Shown: positions 12,854-25,617, counted from the stretch's first letter. The stretch is 64,000 nt of DNA from Ottelia alismoides (GCA_037367405.1 JAZKJV010005535.1:186001-250000), one strand, 5' to 3'. Numbers and translations are program-made. The notes: generated from the sequence alone by a model not told the origin.

Positions 12854-12960
12854 GAAAGGTCCCTACTTCTCAGGAGATTCTGCACCACCAACCCCTCAAG
12901 AATGCTTACTGCCCAGTCAAGGTTTAGCTGCCAGTGAGCGGTGATGTTAAAGGGGTTTCA

Positions 12961-14520
12961 CGTGAGTATAATCTATTTACCTATCTACTCAAGTGATGCA
13001 TATAACAAATACTCCAACAAATATGACCTCGTCTTCATCTACTGCCTCGTCCTCCCTGTACGGATCTTGCTAGCCGTGCCATGCTTTGGTATGAGAGTGT
13101 AAGTTGCTGCTAAAGGGTCAAAGCTGGTCTTGATCATGTCCTATAGGCTTCTTGCCTTTGGGGGAGATCTAAATGGAAGAGGCCCACTTGGCCTCACTTA
13201 AAGGAAGCTCTCGATAGTTCTCCTGCCATGTTTAATGAATGTCGGAAGTGGTAATGTGGACTTTCACGTTGTGCATTGAAACTATAGTTGGAGTCCATGT
13301 CGGGTAGTATCACCGTTGTTGACAATCTCGATGCCTCTTCTATGCCCACTGTTGTTCGTGTCATCTCTGTCTCTATGTCACCGTCAAATTGCCTAGCTTT
13401 GTCAAGGTAGTCACTGAATGACAGAAATCATCTATCTGAGTCCATCTTGAAGTACGTCTCAGAAGCGTAAGTTACGGTTTGACTCATGCGTCGATATTTG
13501 GCTTTCAAAATGCACCAACTCCATGAACTTGCACTGATACTATTCCATTATGTGATATCCTTGGACAAGAACCTGGAGGTCATGACGCTTGGCATTTACC
13601 AATGAGATAGATAGTAGACCTCTCAAATAAAGTGATGAACTTTAACCATCTCCATGAAACCTTCCAGCTGCTCTTTGACCCTCACCATCAATATACCTCT
13701 TTAGCCAACATATAAGTACCAGAGAGTAACTATTCTAGAATGCCATGAATATCTTCGTGATCAATTGGATTGAATCCTCTACAACCTCTGTCATCTTATC
13801 TCCAGCTTCTCTCGCCTAACCTAGCGAACATCCATGTTCAACATCATAGTGGAGATGCCTACAAAATCGTTGTTTTATTTTCCTCCTGGAGATATGGTAG
13901 TTGTAATACAAAGAGTATACTTAGACCTGTACTAAAATAGATTGTATACATGCCATAATGCTTGAGATATAATCATGTGCAGTCATTACTTGGATCAAGC
14001 CTCAGTATCCATATATTTATTGGAATGACCTTGCTTTGATAACATTTCTGTCATGCTCCATCTAGACCTAACTTGATTGCCTTGGGATGTAGATTATAGT
14101 GAATTCCAACCAAGATCCATTCGGCCAGTTAGCAATGAATACATTAGGGCACACTTGTTATTTTCAACTTACAGTACCATGCACATAATTGATCATCATA
14201 AGCATTGATTTGACACACACACACACACACAAGGTAAGGTTTACATTACTCAGATAATATTACATTTCTAATGTCATACCAGTTATGTTGTTACTCGATT
14301 CAGTCATTTACCTCTTCAGAAATTATGTAGAGTCCTACGTCAGATTTCATCTCAGTCCAGCTTCCAATGCAAGGCCTTCCTGTTTGGAAAGCGTCATTGC
14401 ATTAGCTTTCCAAGTCGTCATGGTTGCAGCAGAAGTTCCTTATTTAAGTTGGTGTATTTTGACATTTGGATCCCAGTCATTATCATGATGATCATTAGGA
14501 ACATCATTTTTATTTTGTAG
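12961..14520. other. No gene recognised; degenerate sequence with a CA microsatellite
   Basis: No reading frame longer than about 65 codons and no recognisable domain. A (CA)n microsatellite lies at about 14211-14230. The proximity of copia integrase at 14521 suggests that decayed retroelement sequence fills this stretch, but I cannot show it. Confidence 0.5.
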
Positions 14521-15190
14521 GATTTTTCTCGATTATATTGGGCTTTTCTAATCAAGCATAAGTTTGAGGCCGACAATATTATGAAGAACTCTGCCATTGA
14601 AACAAAGAATCTTTTTCCCGAGCAACAATCAACAAGTATGTGCATTTTAACAATGCCCTCTTGTTTTGCACTAGCTTCCTATCTTAGTTTTTCATGTCAC
14701 AGGAGATATTATATCAGACCTCATGTGCCTATACCTCGCAGCAAAATAGTGTTGCTGAGAGGAAATATATGCATCTTTTAGATGTCCCTAGGACTCTCTT
14801 AAAATGAAGTCATGCTTCTCAATGTTACTGGGGAGACACTATTCTTATTGTCTGATAATTGATTAATCGCATGCCATCATCGGTTTTAGAGGAACAAGTT
14901 TCTGTTGCGATTGTTTTTTCGATAAGGATTTGTTTCCTTTAATGCCTTGTGTGCTACTTTTATTCATTACTTGACATTAGGCAGAGAATCTATCTCCTTG
15001 GTCTATCAATTGCATTTTTGTGGGATACTCTTGGACCCAAAAGGGCTGGTGTCACATTCTTTGATTTCCGATATTAGTTCGACAAGGCAGACATCTAACG
15101 TACTCACTAAAGCACTCGTTAGTTGATCATTGCAAACGTGTCATCCGAGCTGAACATGATAGACATCTATGCTCCAGCTTGAGGAGGATT
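14521..15190 (+). pseudogene. Ty1/copia integrase fragment joined to the RNase H tail
   Basis: Across frames this reads DFSRLYWAFLIKHK (14526), then FCTSFLS, then the copia integrase core YTSQQNSVAERKYMHLLD (about 14725-14780) and WGDTILIV...LINRMPSSVLEEQ (14830-14900). A junction then leads to the RNase H end SNVLTKAL (15093-15116) and a DIYAPA-like terminus followed by a purine run (GAGGAGGA, 15181-15188). The RT and most of RNase H are missing between about 15060 and 15090, an internal deletion. Several frameshifts. A 3' LTR should start near 15190 but I could not define its end. Confidence 0.82.
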
Positions 15191-17272
15191 ATTATAAGAA
15201 TAATTTATTTATAGTATTTTGACAACCTTTCATTTTCCTTTTATGTGTAAACCCGATAAGGCATCTATGTAGCCCAATATGACAACCTCCTTTCACCTCT
15301 AGGGTTCTCTTTTTATAAAGACAACTGTAGAGCACATAAGAACTCATTTGCTTATTTCCTTTTGCAAAGATCATATATTGGTGTTTACTGGCATTACTGC
15401 AATTTCTTTATTAATTACCCACCATTGCCTCAGAAACATGATGCTCATAATTGCCCACAACTCATAATTTGTCCTGTCCATCTTGACTATGGGACATGGG
15501 CCTCCGAACGTCCAAGAGGATGAGGAAACATCAATTTCGTATCGGCCATGATGGAGGAGGGAGTATGGGAAGGATAAGATGGAGCTGGACTTAATATCAA
15601 CTATCTGTTCATGCGCTACTTAGCGCATGATGGGGGAGACAAGGAGGCTCTGCACTGCTGGAATGCTGAGAGAGACGGTCAGTCACAGTTGTTCGACTGG
15701 CCGCTAGAGGCGACGGTATGCCGTTGGTTGTTGGAACCACTGGAGGCGGGTGCCGTGCCCTTGTGGACATTCAATTAGTTTTGGGTTTTTGTAGATGTTA
15801 AATTATTCATGACCATTTTTTATTCTTTGCAGTTTTCGATTTTCGATGTTAGTTAATTGTTGCTATAAATTTAGGAAAGCTTATATAGCAGCAATTTTTA
15901 CAATGAATCAGAAATTCTTTGAGATGGTATGACGATGTTTTATTCATTACGCTCTTAAAAAAATCCATCACTATATATTCATATTGTTGTAGTTATGTAG
16001 TGTCAATCATGTGGGATTAAGATCTAGCGGGGTTATATGTCATAATTCAAGTGGCATGAGACATAGAAACTATGGAGTAAAATCGATTTCTAGACGTATC
16101 TCGATTAAATGAGTGGAGATGATAGTCCTTTTATATATTGGAAAACTTGTAGATTTCATTTAATAAACTTGAAGATGCAGCATAATGGACTCGCTAAAGT
16201 GGCATAACAAATTTATGGTAGTCGCTGCAGATTTAACGTAAAAAAACCAAATCGTCCCTGGAACAATCTTATTTTTTTCATTATGTGAATTCTCTCTGGA
16301 AAAAATTCTTACATCTTGCCATGTTCAGTGAACAATCTTTAAAAATGAATCTTTCATCTTCTATTATTTAAGTGATTGTTCAATGGAAGAAACTCTTACA
16401 TGTTGCTTTGTTTTCATCCATAAGACCTTTACTTAGTAGTTTCCTCTTTCAGTTTGTGATATATTTAGCGAGTCTAGAGGCAATTGTAAAACTCTTCAGG
16501 AGCCTGTGGAGTCTGGAGGAGTTTGTCGTTCTTCAAATTTATTAGATTTTTTTATGTAAAATAAGGTAATGAAACCCTTTTGCACAGGATTACGCTTAAT
16601 GTTATGACAAATAGATGAAACTTGACATCATTAGAGCATTTTTTAAATAATATCTTATTTGGGTTGATTTCTTTTCATCCAGTGTCTCTGAGTACCTTAC
16701 CTCAAATTAAATACTGTTTCTATGGTTTTATGTTAGTTTTAGCCCTGTTACTTCAAGCTTAGTTTTAGTCCTGTTACTTCAAGCAGTGATCTTCACCAAC
16801 GGACACTAGGAATGGAGCAATGAAGGACAATAAGGCTACAGGAAACGAACATATATTGCATTAATGGATGATGCATGCATCTGGGGATCAACACGAAATA
16901 TACAAAGTACGTGAATATTTACGTTATTGTTCTTTAGAGTGTTTTTGCATCTTGCTGGATAATTTCCTTATTGCATTTTCAAAGTGGGATCAATGAAGCA
17001 GAAAGCAGCACTCACATTTCACATAAACATGTTCTTGTTTGTCTAATTCAAGCCCGAGCAAATCGGGAAAAAAAATTATTTATTATTTTCACATTACAAT
17101 GGACCTTTCTTGGACTCTTTTGCAAATACTTTCAGTTGTAAATTTAAAGCCCCTCATTTTCGTGCATGAAAAGCAATCGATATGTGTCGCGTTGACTTGT
17201 ATGCCTTCTTGCATCCCTTCCTTCCTTTTTGCATCCATCTTGTATCTTTCTTCTCAAACTATGTGTCTAATC
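15191..17272. other. No gene recognised; likely copia LTR remnant and GATL 3' flank
   Basis: AT-rich sequence without a credible coding frame. The first few hundred bases are probably the 3' LTR of the fragment ending at 15190. The 26-bp tandem duplication at 16733-16784 is listed separately. The last few hundred bases are the 3' flank of the GATL gene. Confidence 0.4.
16733..16784. repeat. 26-bp tandem duplication
   Basis: Two adjacent 26-base units (TTAGTTTTAG[C/T]CCTGTTACTT...) differing at one base, at 16733-16758 and 16759-16784. Confidence 0.85.
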
Positions 17273-19600
17273 TTATTCCTCGAGACAGGTGGAAGAGGAC
17301 ATGCAAAGATCATAAGGCAGCCAAAGGTGGTCTACGACACAAGGCTTATGGGAGTCGAGCCTGTCCCACGGCTTCCCCTTGCCGCTCCAGTGGAGGAGGC
17401 TGATGGGCCCGGGGTGTAGCGTCCTGCACCTCCCTTCGAGGCTGTCCCCTCCCAATCCGTGTTGGTTCCACCTGTGATCCACGCCTTTGATGTTCCCGGC
17501 CATCACCAACAAGAAGGGAGGAAGCGACCCCAAGTTGTATATCCTCTTCTGCTTATGTACATCCATCCATCCTTCCACCCTCCTCGTGTACCCGTCGTCC
17601 CTCCACTTGGCCACATCCATGACCATCACGCCTGTGTTGAAATAGCATGGGTTCCGGCCCTTGAATGTTGCAGTAAACGTTGGGTCCGTCCAGAAGGCAT
17701 CCGTGAAGTACCCGGTGAAGTTGGCTTGACAGTACTCCGGTGCAGCTACCACCTGGTTAGAGTTAGTTTCACATCAATATTGTGTCCATGGACGTAGCAA
17801 GTATATAAAGATGTAAGATTTTCTTAGATAAAGAGTGGTAAAGTTTTTGTTTGCAGCATCTTAAATTTTGTATAACTACGAAGGCCGTCCAACTTACTCG
17901 AATCTGGCAATTTTGAGGAGGGTGAACTATCCAATTCCCATTTTATAGTATGTATCAATACAAATTACCACATTACTGGCGAAGTTTGAACTTCCCCAAC
18001 TGCGTTGCCAAAGATGTTACAGTTAAAGGTGTAGCACATCCTCTGTTTTTAGTGGAGTAAAATCGTATATTTTAGTATGGGAAAAAGGAGCCTACCTCGG
18101 CGGGTGCAGGTAACTCCCTACACCCGGCCTAATTTTTCATTATTTTTTGATTTTTTTGAAATGAAACCTTGGGGGATTTAGATCACCACGTATCATCATG
18201 TTGTCATTCCAAGTTCAACTTAATTCGAGACTTCTATCATCTCCAACAAAACTACCAAATTTTAACGGTCTCAGAATTGCTGAAATCGACCCTGTCTAGA
18301 TGAACATGTTAGGAATGTTTGTTTTGCATGAAATTTGAAACACATATTCCCCTTAACATATTAAGTAAATCCCCCCAACTTTTATTTCAAAAGAAATAAA
18401 AAAATAGTCGAAAAATGTGGTGAGTGTAGGGAGTTTCCTACACCCCAGGGTGCAGGCTCCCTGCCCCCTTTTAGTATAGACAGACGCATGTGTTCGCACT
18501 AACAATCCGATCTCGTTAATTTTCTTCCCATTAGTGGTCGTGCATTGCTCGTCTCGATCGTGCTACAAATTTGCATACCCAAAACGGCGAATTCTCGTTC
18601 AATATTGTTTGGAACTAGATTTTACGAGTAACGAATTAAGTGGTAAGAATTAACGAATAAATAAATAAGTCTAACTTAGACATTGAAGAGTTTAATCGGA
18701 CTGAAGTAAATGGTAGTAATAAACATACAACGATTGCAGTAAACTGTAAGCAGTAAACGTAAATTAGAATTAGGTTTACAGGACACTGCTCAAATCCTGA
18801 TTGATCGATTTCAAATCAGGGTTTTATTGCAGATGCGTACCAAGACCAGAAACGGTCAAACTAGGGTTTGCTGCATTAACTAGGGTTTACTTGAATGCTG
18901 TCTTAGATAAAGCAATCACATCATCATGATTATAGACTATCATATGATAAAGTAATCGTGTTATGAAACCATCTGTACAGAGTTTCCTTGATCGTAATGG
19001 AAAGTAAGATTTGTTTTGATATTGGATCGTCCGTGACACCTTATCTTCGAGATCAACCTCCCAGAGGATGGCGATATCGTCCACAACAATGACATCGGAG
19101 TCGAGGTATATCACACGGCTAACATCCGGTGGCAGCATATCGGCAAGATAGATCCTTGCGTAGTTCAGAGGCTGGTCGAGGGCCTGCCTGATGGATCTCG
19201 ATATCCGGCTCCTCACGAGATTCTGGTCGAACCCGTGTACAGCAAAATCTAGGGTTGGGAAAGTAGACCGGATGCTCGTCAGGATCTCCGACTCCAACTG
19301 AACCGCAAGAAAATGGAACGTGACGCTCTCCGGGCAGAGCGTATGTTGCAGGATGGAGAGAATGGCTGCCATCGTTCCGCGAAGGTAGTTTGCGTCAAGA
19401 GTCATGGCGATGTGGACCTTCCGACGAGCAGGGCACCCGTCGCCGTTGCGGTAGGTGGGCGCTTCGCGGAAGACGGGGAGGGGAGGATGGGAGGATGGTT
19501 GGCGGGTGACGCCTTCGCGAATGCTGGAGACGGCATAGGGGAGTTGGAGGAGGAGGAGCAGCAGCATGAGGGAGGAGGGGAGACGGAGGAAGGAGGCCAT
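17273..19600 (-). CDS. Galacturonosyltransferase-like protein (GATL, GT8), two exons
   Basis: Exon 1 is 19600-19040 (187 codons); exon 2 is 17752-17273 (159 codons plus TAA); product 346 aa, usual for GATLs. GT8 family glycosyltransferases of this clade act in the Golgi in pectin/xylan wall synthesis; the acceptor is not known from sequence. A hydrophobic N-terminus ([16 protein letters not shown]) fits a signal or anchor. Then come [20 protein letters not shown], the [14 protein letters not shown] block, the DxD-type [11 protein letters not shown] (about residues 166-176), and in exon 2 [41 protein letters not shown] and [11 protein letters not shown]. The splice junction AAG|gt...ag|GTG restores [17 protein letters not shown] lies about 50 bp upstream of the ATG. 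It looks intact; transcription is unverified. Confidence 0.9.
17753..19039 (-). other. Intron in the GATL coding region (GT-AG, 1287 bp)
   Basis: Donor AAG|GTGTCA at 19039 and acceptor CTAACCAG|GTGGTA at 17753. ACTAAC and CTAAC near the acceptor can serve as branch sites. Translation through the region hits stops at once on both sides, and splicing restores the conserved GATL sequence exactly. Angiosperm GATL genes are, as far as I know, usually without introns in the coding region, so this may be a gain. It holds the MITE at 18079-18468. Confidence 0.75.
18079..18468. mobile_element. Mutator-like MITE with 9-bp target duplication
   Basis: A 390-bp non-coding element flanked by TTTTAGTAT at 18070-18078 and 18469-18477, a 9-bp duplication as made by Mutator-type transposases. 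Ends are imperfect inverted repeats of about 50 bp: GGGAAAAAGGAGCCTAC at the left and GGGGGCAGGGAGCCTGCACC on the complement at the right. AACTCCCTACAC is shared further in. It encodes nothing. Confidence 0.8.
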
Positions 19601-19647
19601 CCTATCAGAGGTTTATGGTATAGGGTTTGGCGGATGTGAGCAGAGAG

Positions 19648-19662
19648 GAGTCTATATATCTA
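19648..19662 (-). promoter_or_regulatory. Putative TATA box of the GATL gene
   Basis: GATATATAGA on the minus strand, about 50-60 bp upstream of the start codon at 19600. Position and sequence fit a core promoter with a short leader; no other evidence. Confidence 0.5.
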
Positions 19663-20029
19663 TCTGTTGAGTTGAGGTCCAACGGAGCTGGAGGGATCAA
19701 CCCAGTTCAAACCCGGGTATTTTGCCATGCGTACCCAACATCTCATCAATCTTGCACAAAAGCTCCTGCTGGTACCCTCTGAGCCAAAACAAACTCAAGA
19801 ATCTTTGCATCCATGATCTGGATCAATTTCATTCATGCACCACTGCTTTAGTCAATATTTTATAAAGTTATAAAAATTCAGGTAAATACTCATTTTGAAG
19901 ATATTATCATCTTTTATCTATATAATTAGTTTCATATAAATCCATTATAATTTGGCATATATTAGCCTATTAATGCTCTATTTTCCAATTAAAATAAATT
20001 AAAATCATTATTAAAATCCATTAAAAAAT

Positions 20030-20685
20030 TAAACTCAAAAGTTAATTCAAGAGTTGTATAAAATATGTAACATTCTGAGTATTATACTTCTTGTTAAATT
20101 CAAGTCTTAAAAAATAAAAACATCATGAAAATCTTGTCCAAATATTTAAAATTATTTTGGAATACATAAAAATTAAAGTAAAAAATATATTCAAAATTGG
20201 TAATAAATGTCAAGTATAAAGAAATATACATTAAAGAATATAAAAATCTATAAAAACTTCGTACATACCTATAATAAAAAATCTCTAAAAATAAAAAAAT
20301 CGAAGAACAAACTAATAATACACGTATACACCTGACTAAAAATAAATCATATTCAGTACTGCCAACCAACCTACTTCAATAATAAACTATCCTCCTTGTG
20401 TTCCATCTCGGGGCCTGCCCAAGTAAATCAAACAAAAATCTCATTTAAAGTTTTGTTGTGAATCATTTTTTATGTCATACAACACCTAACTTGACTGAAT
20501 ATTCATATCATGAGAAGAGCTGGCACAACTATAATGAATTAACACATTGATGGACTTTTATACGTGTGCGGCATTCAAGATTTTGTAATTATAGCCATGC
20601 TCATGCTTTTTTCATTAATACTTGTCCTTAATTTCTTGTATCGTTAACACTTGTCCTTTCGTTAGTTGACCATCTACTTAGTGAG
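20030..20685. repeat. Diverged direct repeat, copy 1 (about 650 bp)
   Basis: Aligns by eye along its length with about 24975-25617. Shared stretches include TTGTTAAATT, an AAATAAA-CATAT block, CCTAC-TCAATAAT and CTTTTCGTTAG near the end. The pair flanks about 130 bp of other sequence plus the solo LTR. It could be an old LTR pair of a short element or two copies of one repeat; I cannot tell. The flank 19663-20030 is AT-rich with no gene. Confidence 0.6.
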
Positions 20686-20825
20686 CCTGATCATGATTTG
20701 TTTTAACCAAGGTTTAATTAAGGAAGAAGCTCCTCCCCTCTGCCCTTGCGCCTCCTCCTACCCCTTTTCCTCCTCGACTCCTCCACAGAAGATTGACGTT
20801 GTACTAATATTGCGTGGTTTGGACT
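20686..20825. other. Short unassigned segment between copy 1 and the solo LTR
   Basis: About 140 bp with a C/T-rich run (CTCCTCCCCTCTGCCCTTGC). Its last five bases, GGACT, are the left target duplication of the solo LTR. Confidence 0.5.
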
Positions 20826-23800
20826 TGATGACACGGATTTGTGAGGGTCTAATATAGCCTATACAAGGCGAGGAATACACTGTCGCTAAAGCGACCATTC
20901 ACGAAACCCAAGGCCAATCAACAATTTATCCACACAAGCAATTCAATAATCAATCCAAATAAGGGGTTAAAATTTATTATAACGCTGTATATAGATGCAT
21001 AGTGGAAGTATGTATAGGGTGTTGAACATTTAGGGAAATGGGGGATATGCGACAAAAACTGGTTAAAAGATAACAAATGTTTTTGGATTTTCTCTAAAGA
21101 TTTATGATTTTTAGTGGGTTTTAAATTAATTATTTATATTTTAAAAATTTTGTTTTTATACTTTTTTATGGATTTTTAATTTTATAATTTTTATATTTCC
21201 TTTTTATATATTTTCCGATTTTTAATTCTCTCTTTTTACAATAAGTTATAATATAAGTCTCTATAATATAGGATGTAATATAGATAATGTAGGTAATAAA
21301 ATATAAAATAAAGTCAAAAATTAGCTAAATACCTTAAGGTACGGTCCTTTTTATTTTTTAAAGGTTTTAGAGAATATTTTGGATATTTTTGATAATTATA
21401 ATAATTATAAATGATAATATAAGTAATATTTCTATTTATATAGAATAGTGTTTTTATATTTATAGATATATCTATAAATACTGAAAAATAGGGAAATAAA
21501 ATGTTTTTGTCTTTTTAGGATTTTCTCTATTTTTGATACTTTCTTATATTTTTTACTATTTTTTTGGATTTTTAGAATTAAAATGTTAAAATAGTGACTA
21601 AAATTAATAGGTCGAATTGTTTTAGAATTTAAAATATTTAAAAGTCCCAAAATTTTTAAAACTATTTTTAATATATAACAAATATATTAAATAAAATTTA
21701 AAAATAGAAATAAATATTTTTTGGATTTTTATAGACTTTTTTTTATAATTTTATAAGTATTTTTGAGATTTTTATTTTTTAGTATTTTTCTTATATTATT
21801 TTTGGATATTTTTGGTCTGTAGATGCAAAATACATTAATAAACGATTAGTAATTTTTTGGAATTTTTCAAAAGATTTTTATTTTTTGTATTTTTCTTAGC
21901 TAGATAAGGAAAATAACTCTCTTTTTCATTTTTAATAAATAGAAATATAGGATAAAATACCCTAATAAAAAACGTACATGGTAGAATATTACATAAGTAT
22001 TTATCCTAATTTTCTACGAACTTTTAGCATATAAGAGCTATTTTTAACGAAAAATTCAACAAAAAGAAAATGCAGCATGATAGAGACCTATTTGCAATAA
22101 AAATAAGGTTTTGAGATAAGCCAGAAACCTACGTAAAAATCTAGGGGGAAAATTTGCAAATTACCCAAATATGCTCAATTTAATACGCCTAACAGGGACT
22201 TAATTGCAAAATTATAAAACTAAATGGGCCTGGTCGCAATTTAACCCAAAAGTATTACACTATAACTGGAATTTCAGGAACTAAAATGAAATACAATAAA
22301 AGGAAAGGCCCTTGCAAAATGCCTACACCTCATGTACACAGACACGTGAGGTGACGTGGCGATGGACCTATATGCAAATAAAAACAATACAGGGCGATCT
22401 TGCAGTGACTCCTTCCTCAGGAGCTTACTGTCTTCTCCATCAAAAAGAAAACAATATAGGGTTCAAACTATAAATTTTACAAAATAAATATAATGGTAGA
22501 GGAAAGTTTATGTAATAAAAATAAAATACAAAATGTGCGGGGTATGAGGCAAAATTACACCCACATGGTTGATCCGACGACTCAGGTGAATCACTAATAC
22601 ACGTGTCGCGCTCTAGTCAACCGATGCTGCTTCGCTGATGGATGCTTCTGATTAGATCTAAGGATGGATCAAACTACTGTAGAGGGGCATGATCCAACGA
22701 CCTAGATCAAAACTGGAGTGAGGAGGGAATCAGACGGTGGCTACTCCTCCTGAAGAACATGGAAGAACATCTCTACGGTTGAGATTTGATCGTCGATTTC
22801 ATTCGACTCCATGCGTCTCCGGCAAACTTCAGGTACTCAAATCGTTCGTCTCATTGATCCTTATCTATAAGAAGTCTTAGAAGGCTCTAGGGACCATCAG
22901 AGGAGTCCTAGGAGGTCAGAGAAGTTTAGTGAACTTGGACCCTCCTCCAACTCCAAAATCTCCTCATGCTGGCTTTTTAGCTCAGAAACATGCACAGAAA
23001 GAAAATTGGGTCAAGTGCAAACTACTTCGACCCATTAGCGGGCAGAATGGATGCGAAATGGGATGGATGGACAGTGCTCTGATGAGCAGTGGAGGTGGAG
23101 CATCGTTGACTTGATCTAGGGAAGACCAATGTGAATGGAGGCACGTGGGCTGTGAAGAAGCGATGGGGTAAGATGATGGAGGCATTAGATGGGTCTGAGG
23201 ATAGTCATACGATGATGAAGAGGTTCGCTGGAACTGAGCTCCGATAAACCACGATTCTTGATTTTACAAAATATTGGTTTATTATAAACATAAAATAAAT
23301 ACAGGGAATAAAAACTAATACTAAGAACTGCCTAAAAATGCTAAAGAGGAGCTCAACCTGCCCAAAGGGGAGGGATCTCAGGAACCTCATGGCGGAGCTC
23401 GGCCATGGAGGTGGATCGACTCAAACACGACCCAGATGCACTCGCTGAACCCCTACCTCGATTCCTATTGTCACTAGGTACCTGGAGCAATATTAAGATT
23501 AGAGTTTTGCTGGGTGGAAGAGGATCAAGAATCAAAGGTAGTCGGAGGTGATACTTTATACAAGGGCGACTTTGATCAAAAACAGAGCTTGTCTCAGTGA
23601 TCCGTCGATTGAGATGAAGAGCTGGCGTGAAAGATCACAGATCAAGGTAAAAAAGTCAAAGAGAAATCAAGCTAAATTGGTGAAAGAGGTGGTCTCTAAA
23701 ATTGGAAGAAACGAGGATCGTAAACCTCTGACAACTGCAAGGCTACATCGACTAGGGAGTTGACCAAGAGTTAACAGAGTGTGCCCTTATTGGGCCATGT

Positions 23801-24936
23801 CCTCCACTAGAGGAAAAACCAAAAATGCAATTCTGAATTAAAATGAAATAAAATGATAAATTCTTTATTTAATTGTTGGTTAAAACATAAAAATATTTAT
23901 TATTTTATGTAGTATTTTATGGTGATATTTATTTATTTTTATAAGTCAAATTATTATAGGTTACTTTTTACAAGTATAATTATAGGTATATTCATATATA
24001 TAACATGTATTTTATTTTTATTTTGTATTTAGTTTTTATTACTTTATATACATACTTTATACAATTATAGCTTAATTAAAGCTATACAGACACACACACA
24101 CACACACACATATATATTATTTTTTTGATATAATATTTACATTTAATTAATTGTAGTTCTTTATTATATAGATACAATCGTTTATAATTCATCTATGTAT
24201 TTATGTATACTAATTTATTTTAGTATATTTTTAATGGCAATATTATAAGTAATATTTACAAAATTATAAAAATATAAAATCATGATGAATATAAAGAATA
24301 CTTAAAATGATTATTTTATTCATGTATAATGTACAATAGGGGTCAAAAACCTAACTTTTACATCTAAACTCCAAATCAAGAGAAAGCACATTCATTAAAT
24401 AGCTAACTAAAAGTTATATACAATTAAAGGCGATTTTAGTGAATTTTGAGTTCATATGGAGGAGATACAAGTTTGGGAAGTTTGGATTTTGGATTTTTAT
24501 TTTGAGTGTAGAAAACATAATATGCATTATTTTTGTGTGAAATAAATTTTGTGTATATATATATTTATACAACTTTTTGAGGTATAAATAATAAAGAATA
24601 AAATATGTCCCCAAATTGGACTTTTTGATGTAATTAAGAATTAGAGTTTCTTGTATTTATTAATCCTTATCTCCCCCTACTTTACTCTTTATCGACTCAG
24701 TCATCATGATTCCTAGGTCTCGGGGTTTAGAGTCATTCGATACTTTTGGTATTTCATTTCTTTTTCTTTTTCATTTCTTTATTTTTTTGTTTTGGCTTTA
24801 AATACAGTATTTTATACAATAAATAAACAATAAATAATATATGTTATTTCATGAAAAAATATGCTATTTACATGCATTTAGCTAGGGTTTAGAGGTCAAA
24901 ATGAAAGAATAAATGTGATGAAATGGATATTCATCA
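20826..24936 (-). mobile_element. Solo LTR of the A/B/E family
   Basis: A 4.1-kb LTR without internal region, flanked by perfect GGACT at 20821-20825 and 24937-24941. It begins TGATGACACGG and ends GATATTCATCA. It matches element A LTRs at several points: ACAAGGCGAG near the left end, GGTTAAAATTTATTATAA, an ACGTGAGGTGACGTGG block near 22345, and CAATAGGGGTC near 24340. Solo LTRs arise by recombination between the two LTRs of a full element. A CA/TA microsatellite lies near 24090-24120. No host gene in it. Confidence 0.9.
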
Positions 24937-24974
24937 GGACTCCACAGATCATTCAGAGCCACTCGGTCAAGCAC

Positions 24975-25617
24975 AAAAGTCAAAACCACGTCATGATGTA
25001 TATTTGTGAGTATATACTACTTGTTAAATTGAATACCTCAACAGATAAAAACACTATCAAATTCCGTTACATATTAAAAAAATGTTTCGAAATAGATAAA
25101 ATATAAATTGAAAACCTAGAATCAATATAAAGTATAACGAAATATATATTTGAAAATGTAAAAAAAACTATAAATTTTTTACCTACTTATGGATAAAATT
25201 GCAAAAAGTATAAAAAATACAAAATAACCATTAAAAATACATGTATATGCTTGAAAAATACTAAAAATAAACCATATCCAATACTTATTCTACCAACTAA
25301 CCTACCTCAATAATCAATTATCTTACTTGTGTTCAACCTTGGGGTCTACCCAGGTAAATCAAATAAAAATCTCATTAAAGTTCTTTATTGTGAATCACTT
25401 TTCTCATGTGTGTGACACAACAACTATCTGAACTGAATAATCATATCACGACATGAGCAGGTACAACTACTATGAAATAATACCTTTAAGATTTTTATAC
25501 ATGTGTGGTTTTCCAGTTTTTTGTAATTACACTATGCCCCCACCTTTTTTAATTAAAACTCGTGTTCCTAACTTCTTGCACTACTAAACTTGTGCCTTTT
25601 CGTTAGCTGACTATCTG
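24975..25617. repeat. Diverged direct repeat, copy 2
   Basis: Partner of 20030-20685. Similarity ends at about 25617 (TTCGTTAGCTGACTATCTGG against TTCGTTAGTTGACCATCTAC in copy 1). Confidence 0.6.

Larger units (their letters stand above)
9061..12960 (-). mobile_element. Second minus-strand L1-type LINE, 5'-truncated
   Basis: The 3' end is a T run at about 9061-9072 (poly(A) on the minus strand), preceded in sense by an AATAAA-like TTTAATAAATTT and a 12-base G run (C run at about 9103-9114). ORF2 parts extend to an endonuclease start at 12671, with the end of ORF1 at 12668-12853. The 5' boundary near 12960 is approximate. I did not find a target duplication matching the TATGTAGATG flank. Confidence 0.82.

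Noticed and set aside
17039..17797. Plus-strand open frames of 126 and 112 codons
   Set aside because: Antisense shadows of GATL exon 2, which has strong family motifs on the minus strand.
17273..19600. Reading the GATL pieces as two genes or a pseudogene broken by an insertion
   Set aside because: Canonical GT-AG sites join the pieces exactly at the conserved family sequence with no lost residue. An intron is the simpler explanation, though it needs RNA evidence.
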